DNA of 64,000 bases from Mycolicibacterium neoaurum. GTDB lineage: Bacteria > Actinomycetota > Actinomycetes > Mycobacteriales > Mycobacteriaceae. Positions 17,219-25,790 of this stretch are shown piece by piece (position 1 is the first letter of the stretch; every line of letters starts with the position of its first letter). Position numbers and translations under genes: made by a program. Location of the stretch: the NCBI RefSeq assembly GCF_036946495.1, contig NZ_JAQIIX010000002.1, positions 4,092,001 to 4,156,000 of the forward strand, given 5' to 3'. Under the pieces are notes generated by a model. The model was given only the letters and a program-made list of their open reading frames with translations, was not told the DNA's origin and did no database searches.

Positions 17219-18430
17219 CTAGCGGATGGCCAGCCCGGTCAGGGTGCGGGCCATCACCAGACGCTGGATCTCGCTGGTGCCCTCGAAGATCGTGAAGATC
17301 TTGGCGTCGCGGTGCATCCGCTCGACCGGGTACTCGCGGGTGTATCCGTTACCGCCCAGGATCTGGATGGCCTCGTCGGTCACATAGGTGGCGGTCTCGC
17401 TGGCGACCAGCTTGGCCATCGAACCCTCCGCGGACTCGAACGCCTTGCCATTGCGGGCCATCCAGCCGGCCCGGTAGACCAGCAGACGGGCCGCGTCGAT
17501 GCGGGCCTTCATATCGGCCAGTTTGAATGCCACACCCTGGAATTCGCCGATCTTGCGGCCGAATTGCTCACGCTCGCACGCGTAGTCGAGGGCGTACTCG
17601 TAGGCGGCGCGAGCCACCCCGACCGCCATCGCACCGACGGTGGGCCGGGTCCGCTCGAAGGTGGCCATCGCGGCCTGACCGTTGGTCCGCTTGCCCTCGC
17701 GCACCCTGGCGATGCGCTCGTCGAACTTCTCCTTGCCGCCCAGGATCAGATTCCCGGGGATGCGCACGTCCTCCAGGACCACCTCGGCGGTGTGCGAGGC
17801 GCGGATGCCGTGCTTGAGGAACTTCTGGCCCTGGCTGAAGCCGGGGGTGTTGGGCGGGATGATGAACGACGCCTGCCCGCGGCTGCCGAGTTCGGGATAC
17901 ACCGAGGCGACCACGATGTGGACCTCGGCGATGCCACCGTTGGTCGCCCACGTCTTGGTGCCGTTGAGCACCCACTCGTCGGTGGCCTCGTCGTAACGGG
18001 CCTTGGTCAGGATCGAGCCCACATCGGACCCGGCACCGGGCTCGGAGGAACAGAACGCGGCGACCTTCGGGTCCTCGACGCTGCCGAACATCTGCGGCAG
18101 CCACTCGCCGATCTGCTCGGGGGTGCCGCCGCCGGCCAGCGATGCCGCGGCCAGGCCGGTGCCCAGGATGGACAGCGCGATACCGGCGTCACCCCAGAAC
18201 ATCTCCTCGAAGGCCACGATCATGCCCAGACCGGAGGGCTCGGCGGCCTGCTCGGCGAAGAACTCCATGGAATAGAGACCGATCTTGGCGGCCTCCTTGA
18301 TGATCGGCCACGGAGTCTCCTCGCGCTCGTCCCACTCGGGGGCGGCGGGCCGCACGACATCGGCGGCGAACTCGTGAACCCACTTCTGCACGTCGAGCAA
18401 GTCGGAGGACAACTCCAGGGAGAAGGTCAT
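17219..18430 (-). CDS. acyl-CoA dehydrogenase
   Basis: 403 residues, full length. FAD-dependent alpha,beta-dehydrogenation of acyl-CoA. N-terminal helical domain, then CSSEPGAGSD and WVLNGTKTWATNGG (FAD/substrate strands), ACEREQFGRKIGEFQ, and QILGGNGYTREYPVERMHRDAKI with FEGTSEIQ at the C-terminus. In this alignment position the catalytic base of medium/short-chain enzymes is the E of YEGT/FEGT. It converges with pdxT (stops adjacent) and is divergent from yebC. A palindrome sits 9 bases upstream of the start codon. Substrate class not determined. Confidence 0.95.
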   Translation of the reverse strand: MTFSLELSSDLLDVQKWVHEFAADVVRPAAPEWDEREETPWPIIKEAAKIGLYSMEFFAEQAAEPSGLGMIVAFEEMFWGDAGIALSILGTGLAAASLAGGGTPEQIGEWLPQMFGSVEDPKVAAFCSSEPGAGSDVGSILTKARYDEATDEWVLNGTKTWATNGGIAEVHIVVASVYPELGSRGQASFIIPPNTPGFSQGQKFLKHGIRASHTAEVVLEDVRIPGNLILGGKEKFDERIARVREGKRTNGQAAMATFERTRPTVGAMAVGVARAAYEYALDYACEREQFGRKIGEFQGVAFKLADMKARIDAARLLVYRAGWMARNGKAFESAEGSMAKLVASETATYVTDEAIQILGGNGYTREYPVERMHRDAKIFTIFEGTSEIQRLVMARTLTGLAIR

Positions 18431-18438
18431 GGACCAAC

Positions 18439-18454
18439 CTTACTTTGGAGTAAG
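18439..18454. promoter_or_regulatory. 16-base palindromic operator candidate upstream of the acyl-CoA dehydrogenase
   Basis: CTTACTTTGGAGTAAG, 6-base arms with a 4-base centre, lies just upstream of the dehydrogenase start (18430). GTTAAC immediately follows (18454-18459) and recurs at 18481-18486. The size and position fit a TetR-type repressor site; the regulator is not identified. Confidence 0.5.
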
Positions 18455-18555
18455 TTAACCAGGGAAGTGACTGTGGCTCAGTTAACACTTGTTCATCGGA
18501 CGGTGCGCTCGCCCGGACGGCGCCACGCCGCGCCGGTCCACGCCGTCGGTGCCCG

Positions 18556-18561
18556 TAGACT
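18556..18561 (+). promoter_or_regulatory. -10 box for yebC
   Basis: TAGACT, 38 bases before the yebC ATG; an AGAGGG ribosome site lies near 18584-18590. No convincing -35 sequence. Confidence 0.45.
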
Positions 18562-18599
18562 GGTCAACTGACGTTTCACCAGAAAGAGGGCGTACCTGC

Positions 18600-19355
18600 A
18601 TGAGCGGCCATTCCAAGTGGGCCACCACCAAGCACAAGAAGGCGATCATCGACGCCCGCCGTGGCAAGAACTTCGCCAAGCTGATCAAGAACATCGAGGT
18701 CGCCGCCCGCACCGGCGGCGGCGACCCCGGCGGCAATCCCACGCTGTATGACGCCATCCAGAAGGCCAAGAAGAACTCCGTCCCCAACGACAACATCGAG
18801 CGGGCGCGCAAGCGCGGCGCCGGTGAAGAGGCCGGCGGCGCCGACTGGCAGACCATCACCTACGAGGGCTACGGGCCCAACGGTGTCGCCGTGCTGGTCG
18901 AGTGCCTGACCGACAACAAGAACCGTGCGGCCGGCGAGGTCCGGGTCGCCATGACCCGCAATGGCGGCAACATGGCCGACCCGGGTTCGGTGTCCTATCT
19001 GTTCTCCCGCAAGGGCATCGTCACGCTGGAGAAGAACGGCCTCTCCGAGGACGACGTCCTGGCCGCCGTTCTGGAGGCCGGCGCCGAGGAGATCAACGAT
19101 CTCGGGGACAGCTTCCAGGTCATCTCCGAACCCACCGACCTGGTGGCTGTGCGGACCGCCCTGCAGGATGCCGGAATCGACTACGACTCGGCCGAGGCCA
19201 GCTTCCAGCCCTCGGTGAGCGTCCAGGTCGATCTGGACGCCGCGCGCAAGGTGCTCAAGCTGGTCGACGCCCTCGAGGACAGCGACGACGTGCAGGATGT
19301 CTACACCAACGTCGACATCCCCGACGATGTCGCCGCGCAGCTCGACGAAGACTAG
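18600..19355 (+). CDS. yebC: YebC/PmpR family regulator
   Basis: 251 residues from ATG 18600, which starts with the hallmark MSGHSKWATTKHKKA; the longer frame upstream has no similarity. The family was named as DNA-binding transcriptional regulators; some members help translation of proline-rich stretches. Landmarks: DARRGKNFAKLIKNIEVAAR, NIERARKRGAG, GYGPNGVAVLVE, NKNRAAGEVR and the C-terminal VDALEDSDDVQDVYTN. Matches Rv2603c by position, just upstream of the ruvCAB region. Confidence 0.95.
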   Translation: MSGHSKWATTKHKKAIIDARRGKNFAKLIKNIEVAARTGGGDPGGNPTLYDAIQKAKKNSVPNDNIERARKRGAGEEAGGADWQTITYEGYGPNGVAVLVECLTDNKNRAAGEVRVAMTRNGGNMADPGSVSYLFSRKGIVTLEKNGLSEDDVLAAVLEAGAEEINDLGDSFQVISEPTDLVAVRTALQDAGIDYDSAEASFQPSVSVQVDLDAARKVLKLVDALEDSDDVQDVYTNVDIPDDVAAQLDED

Positions 19356-19365
19356 GGACCGAGGA

Positions 19366-20013
19366 CTAGAACAGCGCGCTGATCGGGGTGTCCCCGGCGA
19401 TCAGCTCGAAGGTGCGCCCCGCGGTGTCCGGGTGGTCGAGCACCGCCAGCAGCACCGCCGCCACATCGGCACGCGGGATCTCGCCGCGGCCGGTCGATTC
19501 GGCGATGTGCACCCGTCCGGTGCCTGCATCGTCGGTCAGCTTCCCCGGCCGCACGATCGTGCTGGCCAGCGCGCGGCGCGTCCGCACCTCGGAGTCGGCG
19601 TCGGATTTGGCTCGGATGTACGCGCGGTACACCTCGTCGTAGGAGTCGTCGAGGCTGCGATCGTCGGCCGAGATGGCCGAGACCATCACATAGCGCGACA
19701 CGCCCGCGGACTCGGCGGCGTCGGCCAGCAGGATCGCGGCATCGCGGTCGACCGTCTGCTTGCGTGCCACGCCACTGCCCGGGCCCGCGCCCGCGGCGAA
19801 GACCACCGCGTCGGCCCCGCGCAGCACCTCGGCCAGCGCGGACACCGATGTGCGCTCCAGGTCCAGCACCTCGGCGCTCGCGCCGACCGCCTGCAGATCC
19901 GCCACGTGAGCCGGATTGCGCACCAAGCCCACCGCGGTATCGCCGCGCTCGGCCAACAGCCTTTCCAGGATGAGGGCGATCTGACCATGTCCACCGGCGA
20001 TGACGACTCGCAT
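19366..20013 (-). CDS. NAD(P)-binding Rossmann-fold protein (NmrA/atypical SDR type)
   Basis: 215 residues from ATG 20013. The N-terminus MRVVIAGGHGQIALIL holds the GxxGxxG-like dinucleotide loop (here GGHGQI), followed by VVFAAGAGPGSG, YVMVSAISADDRS and STIVRPGKLTDD, typical of short sugar-epimerase-like or NmrA-like proteins that bind NAD(P). No clear catalytic YxxxK is seen, so an enzymatic role is uncertain. It converges with yebC (10 bases) and is divergent from the small membrane gene at 20014. Confidence 0.8.
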   Translation of the reverse strand: MRVVIAGGHGQIALILERLLAERGDTAVGLVRNPAHVADLQAVGASAEVLDLERTSVSALAEVLRGADAVVFAAGAGPGSGVARKQTVDRDAAILLADAAESAGVSRYVMVSAISADDRSLDDSYDEVYRAYIRAKSDADSEVRTRRALASTIVRPGKLTDDAGTGRVHIAESTGRGEIPRADVAAVLLAVLDHPDTAGRTFELIAGDTPISALF

Positions 20014-20352
20014 GTGACCAGCCTGCCACGGCAAGATATCCCGGTGGCTGTGGTGACAGATCCCCGTGGCGTGCAATGGTCGGTGCGCCGCCGCTGGTGG
20101 CCGTTCGGTGAGGTCTTCGATCCCGCCTTCGACGGGCTGATCGGACTGATCCTGGTGGTCCCGACGCTGCTGCTGTGGCCGCTCTGGTTCGCGGCCAAAG
20201 GGCTCGGGGTGCGCTGGCGCATCGTGGTCGAGCGGGACGGTGTCGAGGTCGAGAGCGTGCTGGTTCGTGGCTGGCGACGGTCCGCGGGGCGGATCGACGA
20301 GATCGCCCTGCAGGTGGCGCGTGGCTGGCGCTCGGGCCACTTCGATATCTGA
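20014..20352 (+). CDS. small protein with a central hydrophobic segment, unknown function
   Basis: 112 residues if started at GTG 20014; ATG 19987 would overlap the divergent gene's start. The visible layout is a short N-terminal strand region (PRGVQWSVRRRWWPFGE), a strongly hydrophobic stretch (LIGLILVVPTLLLWPLWFAA) forming one or two membrane passes, and a C-terminal polar domain (WRIVVERDGVEVESVLVRG...). No family recognised. The start is uncertain. Confidence 0.6.
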   Translation: MTSLPRQDIPVAVVTDPRGVQWSVRRRWWPFGEVFDPAFDGLIGLILVVPTLLLWPLWFAAKGLGVRWRIVVERDGVEVESVLVRGWRRSAGRIDEIALQVARGWRSGHFDI

Positions 20353-20402
20353 ACTAACCGGTATCCGAGCGTGTCCTGCCCGGTGCTGTCACCCCGGGCG
20401 GC

Positions 20403-20425
20403 TAACCTATCGAACAGGTGTTCTG
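20403..20425 (+). promoter_or_regulatory. ruvC promoter -10 with LexA/SOS box
   Basis: TAACCT (20403-20408) fits a -10 box. Two bases on, TCGAACAGGTGTTCTG (20410-20425) matches the mycobacterial SOS consensus TCGAAC-n4-GTTCGA at 10 of 12 defined positions. LexA bound here would cover the transcription start of ruvCAB. ruvC control by LexA is known in M. tuberculosis. Confidence 0.85.
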
Positions 20426-20441
20426 ATGTGAAGGGGTTGGC

Positions 20442-20999
20442 GTGCGGGTAATGGGAGTCGATCCCGGTTTGACGCGCTGTGGGTTGTCCATGATCGAGAG
20501 CGGCCGGGGCAGGCACGTCACGGCGCTCGATGTCGACGTCGTGCGCACACCCGCCGACGAGCCGTTGCAGAAGCGACTGCTGACGATCAGTGACACGGTC
20601 GAGCACTGGATGGACACCCACGTCCCCGATGTCATCGCGATCGAGCGGGTGTTCGCCAACCACAATGCCAACACCGCCATGGGTACCGCCCAGGCCGGCG
20701 GGGTGATCGCGCTCGCCGCGGCCCGTCGGGGTATCGACGTGTACTTCCACACCCCGTCGGAGGTGAAGGCCGCGGTGACCGGTAACGGACGAGCCGACAA
20801 GGCCCAGATCACCACCATGGTCACCAAGATCCTTGCGCTGCAACAGAAGCCGACTCCGGCCGATGCTGCCGACGCGTTGGCCCTTGCCATTTGTCACTGC
20901 TGGCGTGCGCCGATGATCGCCAGGATGGCCGAGGCCGAGGCCAAGGCGGCCGAGCAGAAGAAGCGGTATCAGGCGCGGCTGAAGGCGGTGCGGGCATGA
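20442..20999 (+). CDS. ruvC: Holliday junction resolvase
   Basis: 185 residues; GTG start with AAGGGG upstream. Cuts Holliday junctions together with RuvAB. Shows VMGVDPGLTRCG with the first catalytic aspartate, IAIERVF with the catalytic glutamate, TPSEVKAAVTGNGRADKAQ, and PADAADALALAICH with the C-terminal acidic residues. The tail is rich in Ala, Lys and Glu. The stop overlaps ruvA by 4 bases, giving the ruvCAB operon behind the SOS box. Confidence 0.97.
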   Translation: MRVMGVDPGLTRCGLSMIESGRGRHVTALDVDVVRTPADEPLQKRLLTISDTVEHWMDTHVPDVIAIERVFANHNANTAMGTAQAGGVIALAAARRGIDVYFHTPSEVKAAVTGNGRADKAQITTMVTKILALQQKPTPADAADALALAICHCWRAPMIARMAEAEAKAAEQKKRYQARLKAVRA

Positions 21000-21586
21000 T
21001 CTCCTCGGTGCGCGGTGAGGTCCTCGACATCGCCCTCGACCACGCGGTCATCGAGGCCGCCGGTGTCGGCTACAAGGTGATGGCCACACCGTCGACGTTG
21101 TCCACTCTGCGTCGCGGGGCCGACGCCCGACTCATCACCGCGATGATCGTGCGTGAGGATTCGATGACGCTCTACGGTTTCGCCGACGGCGAGGCCCGGG
21201 ATCTGTTCACCACCCTGCTGGGGGTGTCCGGGGTCGGCCCGAAGATCGCGCTGGCCACGCTGGCGGTCTATGACGCGCCGGCGCTGCGGCAGGCGCTGGC
21301 CGACGGTGACGTCACCGCGCTGACCCGGGTGCCCGGTATCGGCAAGCGCGGTGCCGAGCGCATGGTGCTGGAACTGCGCGACAAGATCGGCGCGGTGCCC
21401 GGTTCCGGCGGCGGGGCCACCGCCACCGGCCATGCCGTGCGTACCCCGGTGGTGGAAGCCCTTGTCGGCCTTGGGTTTGCGGCAAAGCAGGCCGAGGAGG
21501 CCACCGACAAGGTGCTCGCCGACGACCCGACCGCCACGACCTCCGGCGCGCTGCGCGCCGCGCTGTCGATGCTGGGTAAGAAGTAG
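20996..21586 (+). CDS. ruvA: Holliday junction branch migration DNA-binding subunit
   Basis: 196 residues; ATG overlaps the ruvC stop. The N-terminal OB-fold starts MISSVRGEVLDI and includes MTLYGFAD. Two helix-hairpin-helix motifs follow: LLGVSGVGPKIALA and LTRVPGIGKRGAERM. A flexible glycine-rich linker (VPGSGGGATATG) precedes domain III (EALVGLGFAAKQAEEA), which contacts RuvB. Forms the tetramer that holds the junction for RuvB. Confidence 0.97.
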   Translation: MISSVRGEVLDIALDHAVIEAAGVGYKVMATPSTLSTLRRGADARLITAMIVREDSMTLYGFADGEARDLFTTLLGVSGVGPKIALATLAVYDAPALRQALADGDVTALTRVPGIGKRGAERMVLELRDKIGAVPGSGGGATATGHAVRTPVVEALVGLGFAAKQAEEATDKVLADDPTATTSGALRAALSMLGKK

Positions 21587-21588
21587 CC

Positions 21589-22644
21589 GTGGGTCGTTTC
21601 GAGGACGAGGAACCCGAGGAACGTGACGTCTCGCCGGCGTTGACCGTCGGCGAAGGAGATGTCGACGCCAGCCTGCGGCCACGGTCGCTCGGCGAGTTCA
21701 TCGGCCAGCACCGGGTGCGTGAGCAGCTTCAGCTGGTGTTGGAGGGTGCCAAGAATCGCGGCGGCACACCGGATCACATCCTACTGTCCGGGCCGCCCGG
21801 GCTGGGCAAGACCTCGCTGGCGATGATCATCGCCGCCGAATTGGGCTCGGCGCTGCGGGTCACCTCGGGCCCGGCGCTGGAGCGCGCGGGCGATCTGGCG
21901 GCCATGCTGTCGAACCTGGTCGAGGGCGATGTGCTGTTCATCGACGAGATCCACCGCATCGCCCGGCCCGCCGAGGAGATGCTCTACCTGGCGATGGAGG
22001 ACTTCCGCGTCGACGTCGTCGTCGGCAAAGGCCCCGGGGCGACCTCGATTCCCCTCGATGTCGCGCCCTTCACCCTGGTCGGCGCGACAACCAGGTCCGG
22101 AGCGCTGACCGGGCCGCTGCGCGACCGGTTCGGGTTCACCGCCCATATGGACTTCTACGAACCCGCCGACCTGGAGCGGGTGCTGCATCGCTCGGCGGGC
22201 ATCCTCGGTATCGGTTTGGAGGCCACCGCCGGCGCCGAGGTTGCCCGCCGTTCCCGCGGCACCCCACGTATCGCGAACCGGTTGTTGCGGCGGGTGCGCG
22301 ATTACGCCGAGGTGCGCGCCGACGGGGTGATCACCCGAGATATCGCCAAGGCCGCGCTGGAGGTGTACGACGTCGACGAGCTTGGGCTCGACCGCTTGGA
22401 CCGGGCGGTGCTCACGGCGTTGACCCGCAGTTTCAACGGCGGACCCGTCGGGGTGTCGACGCTGGCGGTAGCGGTCGGGGAGGAGGCCACCACCGTCGAG
22501 GAGGTGTGCGAACCGTTCCTGGTGCGCGCCGGGATGATCGCCCGCACTCCGCGCGGACGGGTGGCGACCCCGTTGGCGTGGACACACCTCGGGCTGGAAC
22601 CGCCGGTTCGCGGTCTCGGTCAGCAGTCCGGCCTGTTTGAATAG
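21589..22644 (+). CDS. ruvB: Holliday junction ATP-dependent DNA helicase
   Basis: 351 residues, starting 2 bases after the ruvA stop. AAA+ motor for branch migration. Visible are RPRSLGEFIGQ, Walker A GPPGLGKTS, Walker B LFIDEIHRI, sensor 1 GATTRSGAL, the arginine finger region PLRDRFG, and the winged-helix C-terminus (CEPFLVRAGMIARTPRGR). Normal length. Two small membrane-protein genes follow on the same strand. Confidence 0.98.
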   Translation: MGRFEDEEPEERDVSPALTVGEGDVDASLRPRSLGEFIGQHRVREQLQLVLEGAKNRGGTPDHILLSGPPGLGKTSLAMIIAAELGSALRVTSGPALERAGDLAAMLSNLVEGDVLFIDEIHRIARPAEEMLYLAMEDFRVDVVVGKGPGATSIPLDVAPFTLVGATTRSGALTGPLRDRFGFTAHMDFYEPADLERVLHRSAGILGIGLEATAGAEVARRSRGTPRIANRLLRRVRDYAEVRADGVITRDIAKAALEVYDVDELGLDRLDRAVLTALTRSFNGGPVGVSTLAVAVGEEATTVEEVCEPFLVRAGMIARTPRGRVATPLAWTHLGLEPPVRGLGQQSGLFE

Positions 22645-22649
22645 TCGGC

Positions 22650-23036
22650 ATGCTTGTCGCCGCTCTGATCGTCGCCGGCCTCGCCGCGCTGCTGCACGTC
22701 TACATCTTCGTCATGGAATCGGTGACCTGGACCTCCCCGCGTACCCGGGCGACGTTCGGAATGAGCGCCGAGGAGGCCGCTGCCACCAAGGAGCTCGCCT
22801 TCAACCAGGGGTTCTACAACCTGTTCCTGGCAATCGTCGCCGCGAACGGCATCGCCGCTGCCGCACTGGGGCATACCGGTATCGGGGTGGCGTTGATCCT
22901 CGCCGGGGTCGGGTCGATGCTGGCCGCGGCGCTGGTGCTGCTGATCTCCTCGCCGGACAAGGCGCGCGCCGCCATCAGCCAGGGTCTGTTCCCGCTGATC
23001 GCCGTCGTGCTGCTGGTGATTCACCTCGTCGGCTAG
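22650..23036 (+). CDS. DUF1304 family membrane protein
   Basis: 128 residues, four hydrophobic helices. The DUF1304 pattern is clear: HVYIFVMESVTWTSPRTRATFG at the first/second helix boundary and NQGFYNLFLAI, conserved in the family. Function unknown. ATG lies 5 bases after the ruvB stop, so it is probably in the ruv transcript. Confidence 0.85.
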   Translation: MLVAALIVAGLAALLHVYIFVMESVTWTSPRTRATFGMSAEEAAATKELAFNQGFYNLFLAIVAANGIAAAALGHTGIGVALILAGVGSMLAAALVLLISSPDKARAAISQGLFPLIAVVLLVIHLVG

Positions 23037-23088
23037 CGGTTTTGTTGGGTTCGAGCTGGGTAAACAGCGTTCGGCAGAGGAGGCCCCC

Positions 23089-23793
23089 ATGACCGGTACA
23101 CATGTTTCCCCCCGCGGCGGCAGGCTGCACATCGCGCGCAGCCGCGGCGCCCTCAGCGGAGTCCTGTTGATTGCCCTGGGGTTGTGGGGCGCCCTCATTC
23201 CATTCGTGGGGCCGTATTTCGAGTTCGCCTACACACCCGATACGCCGTGGACGTGGACGATGGGCCGCGGCTGGTTACAGCTACTTCCCGGCGTGGTGGC
23301 CGTCATCGGCGGCCTGTTGCTGCTGGTCTCGCGCAACCGCGCCACTGCCATGCTGGGCGGCTGGCTCGGCGTCGCCGCGGGTGCCTGGTTCGTGGTGGGC
23401 CGGGTGCTGGCCGCTCCATTGGGTCTCGGTACGCCGGGCAGTCCCGTCGCGGTCACCGAGGCCAAGAGCGTGGCACTGGAGCTTGCCTACTTCTCCGGCC
23501 TCGGCGCGCTGATGGTGTTCCTGGCGGCCGCCGCGATCGGCCGGGTGTCGGTGCGCAGCGTGCGCGATGTCCGGCTGGGTGATGACGAGCGCGTGGATGA
23601 CACGGTCACCAGGGACAGCATTGACCACGACGACCACACCAGGGCCATCCCGCTGCACCAACGGACATCGCAGACGCGACCGGCGACCGGCCCCATCATG
23701 GCGACCGAACCGGACCACACGACGGTGCCGACCCGGCGCAGGGGACTCAAGGACCGCCTGTTCGGGTCGTCGAAGACGCCGGTGGCGCACTAG
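23089..23793 (+). CDS. multi-pass membrane protein, unknown function
   Basis: 234 residues with an AGGAGG-type site upstream (GGCAGAGGAGG). Four hydrophobic segments are visible (about 20-45, 60-80, 85-105, 130-155), the pattern of actinobacterial membrane proteins with a short loop containing FEFAYTPDTPWTWT. A polar C-terminal tail of about 75 residues is rich in Asp, His, Thr and Arg and ends in a basic stretch (RRRGLKDRLFG). No enzyme motif seen. It converges with gabT with 16 bases between stops. Confidence 0.7.
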   Translation: MTGTHVSPRGGRLHIARSRGALSGVLLIALGLWGALIPFVGPYFEFAYTPDTPWTWTMGRGWLQLLPGVVAVIGGLLLLVSRNRATAMLGGWLGVAAGAWFVVGRVLAAPLGLGTPGSPVAVTEAKSVALELAYFSGLGALMVFLAAAAIGRVSVRSVRDVRLGDDERVDDTVTRDSIDHDDHTRAIPLHQRTSQTRPATGPIMATEPDHTTVPTRRRGLKDRLFGSSKTPVAH

Positions 23794-23809
23794 CGTCACC
23801 GAGGCAGGC

Positions 23810-25153
23810 TCAGCGCAGTGCAGCGAGCGCCTCGGCCAGGATGTCGAGGGCCTCACTCAGCAGGTCGTCGCTGATCGCCAGTGGCGGCAAGAAACGCAAC
23901 ACGTTGCCGTAGGTACCGCAGGACAACACGATCACACCCTTGGCATGAGCCGCCGCGCACAGCGCCTTGGTCAGCTCGGCGTCGGGTTCGGTGGTGCCGG
24001 ACTTGACCAGCTCCACGGCGATCATCGCTCCGCGGCCGCGCACGTCGCCGATGCGGTCGTCGTCGGCCTGCATGCGGTGCAGTCGATCCTTCATCAATCG
24101 CTCGATATCGCCGGCGCGGGCCACCAGCCCGTCGGCTTCGATCGTCTCGATGGTCGCCAGGGCCGCGGCGCACGCGATCGGGTTGCCGCCGTATGTGCCG
24201 CCCAGCCCGGACACGTGCGGGGCGTCCATGATCTCGGCGCGCCCGGTGACCGCGGAGAGCGGTAACCCGTCGGCGATGCCCTTCGCGGTGACGATCAGGT
24301 CGGGTTCGACGCCCTCGTGCTCGCACGCGAACATGGCGCCGGTCCGCGCGAAACCCGTCTGCACCTCGTCGGCGATGAAGACCACATTGTTGTCCCGGCA
24401 CCAGGCGAGCAGGGCAGGCAGGAATCCGGGTGCGGGGACGATGAACCCGCCCTCACCCTGGATGGGTTCGATGATGACGGCGGCCAGGTTGTCGGCGCCG
24501 ATCTGCTTGTCGATGACGGTGATGGCGCGCTTGGCCGCCAGTTCGCCGTCCTCTGCCAATTCCTTGCCGAACTCCGCATCGCGGAAGGGATACGACAGCG
24601 GGGCACGATAGATCTCCGGAGCGAACGGGCCGAAACCGCTCTTGTACGGCATCGATTTGGCGGTCAGCGCCATCGTGAGGTTGGTCCGGCCGTGATAGGC
24701 GTGGTCGAAGGACACCACGGCCTGCTTGCGGGTGTACGAGCGGGCGATCTTGATCGCGTTCTCGACCGCCTCGGATCCGGTGTTGAACAGCGCCGAACGC
24801 TTGTCTCCGCCGCCAGGGGTGAGCCGATTGAGGTGTTCGGCCACGGCGACATAACCCTCGTAGGGCGTGACCATGAAGCAGGTGTGGGTGAACAGATCGG
24901 CCTGGGCGGTCACCGCGTCGACCACCCGCGGCGCGGCGTTACCGATCGTCGTGACGGCGATGCCTGAACCGAGGTCGATCAGCCTGTTGCCGTCGATGTC
25001 CTCCAGGATGCCCCCGGCGGCACGGGCTGCGTAGACGGGCATCGTCGTGCCGACACCGCGGGCGACCGCGGAATTCTTGCGTTCGATCAGCGCCGAGGAC
25101 TTCGGTCCGGGGATGGCGGTGGCGAGATGGCGGCTCTGTTCGACGGCAGGCAC
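23810..25153 (-). CDS. gabT: 4-aminobutyrate aminotransferase
   Basis: 447 residues from the GTG at 25153, decided by an AGGAG site 7 bases upstream; an in-frame ATG at 25186 lacks one. Class III PLP aminotransferase moving the amino group of GABA to 2-oxoglutarate. Shows DLGSGIAVTTIGNAAP, NTGSEAVENAIKIAR, HAYHGRTNLTMALT, IIEPIQGEGGF, FIADEVQTGFARTG and IVTAKGIADGLPLSAV with the PLP lysine. Orthologous in place to Rv2589, between ruvB and yajC. Confidence 0.95.
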   Translation of the reverse strand: MPAVEQSRHLATAIPGPKSSALIERKNSAVARGVGTTMPVYAARAAGGILEDIDGNRLIDLGSGIAVTTIGNAAPRVVDAVTAQADLFTHTCFMVTPYEGYVAVAEHLNRLTPGGGDKRSALFNTGSEAVENAIKIARSYTRKQAVVSFDHAYHGRTNLTMALTAKSMPYKSGFGPFAPEIYRAPLSYPFRDAEFGKELAEDGELAAKRAITVIDKQIGADNLAAVIIEPIQGEGGFIVPAPGFLPALLAWCRDNNVVFIADEVQTGFARTGAMFACEHEGVEPDLIVTAKGIADGLPLSAVTGRAEIMDAPHVSGLGGTYGGNPIACAAALATIETIEADGLVARAGDIERLMKDRLHRMQADDDRIGDVRGRGAMIAVELVKSGTTEPDAELTKALCAAAHAKGVIVLSCGTYGNVLRFLPPLAISDDLLSEALDILAEALAALR

Positions 25154-25271
25154 GGCTGACTCCTGTGGCGTTACGGGTGAAAACATCAACTCAGACGCGA
25201 TCGAACTTCGAATCGCGTCGGTTCCACCCCATTGTGTCACGGTTTCCGTCGGTCCGGGCCGGGTTGTCCGG

Positions 25272-25316
25272 GTGACCGGCAAATCGGGGGAGCCGATAGT
25301 GGCACACTGGTGTGCC
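25272..25316 (+). promoter_or_regulatory. yajC-secDF promoter with palindrome at the start site
   Basis: GTGACC (25272-25277) and GATAGT (25295-25300) are 17 bases apart and each match the consensus at 4 of 6 bases. GGCACACTGGTGTGCC (25301-25316), a perfect 7-base inverted repeat with a 2-base centre, covers the predicted transcription start. It could be an operator or a small leader stem. Confidence 0.45.
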
Positions 25317-25350
25317 GTACCCGCTGACAACTGCGAAGGACAGCAGCTCC

Positions 25351-25710
25351 ATGGATCTCGTCGTATTCCTGCCCCTCTTCATCATTCTGGGCGCCTTCAT
25401 GTTCTTCGCATCGCGCCGGCAGAAGAAGGCCATGCAGGCCACGATCGATCTGCACGAGTCGCTGACCGTCGGTGACCGGGTGCACACCACCTCAGGTCTG
25501 CAGGGCACCATCGCCGGGATCACCGACGACTACGTCGACCTGGAGATCGCCCCCGGTGTGGTGACCACCTGGATGAAGCTGGCCATTCGCGATCGCATCG
25601 AAGACCTCGACGACGATGATGACGACGCCGATGACAACGAGACGTTCGAAGGCCAATCCGGCGCCGTCGAACTCACCGACCGCCCGACACCCAAGACTGA
25701 CAGCAACTGA
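25351..25710 (+). CDS. yajC: preprotein translocase subunit YajC
   Basis: 119 residues; ATG 25351 with GAAGGA upstream. One N-terminal membrane helix (VVFLPLFIILGAFMFFAS), then the conserved RRQKKAMQ and the GDRVHTTSGLQGTIAGI domain. The C-terminal tail has a run of aspartates (about residues 89-97). It associates with SecDF at the Sec channel. Followed by secD after 80 bases. Confidence 0.93.
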   Translation: MDLVVFLPLFIILGAFMFFASRRQKKAMQATIDLHESLTVGDRVHTTSGLQGTIAGITDDYVDLEIAPGVVTTWMKLAIRDRIEDLDDDDDDADDNETFEGQSGAVELTDRPTPKTDSN

Positions 25711-25790
25711 GCCAGGGTCACCGCGTACCCTCCCGGTAGCGCAGTCCCTGTCAACGCCGTCCTTAATCGTTTCGAGGAGACCCAAGAACC

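Noticed and set aside
18481..18497. Possible SOS box (GTTAAC-n4-GTTC) upstream of yebC
   Set aside because: Too many mismatches in both arms compared with the three clear boxes.
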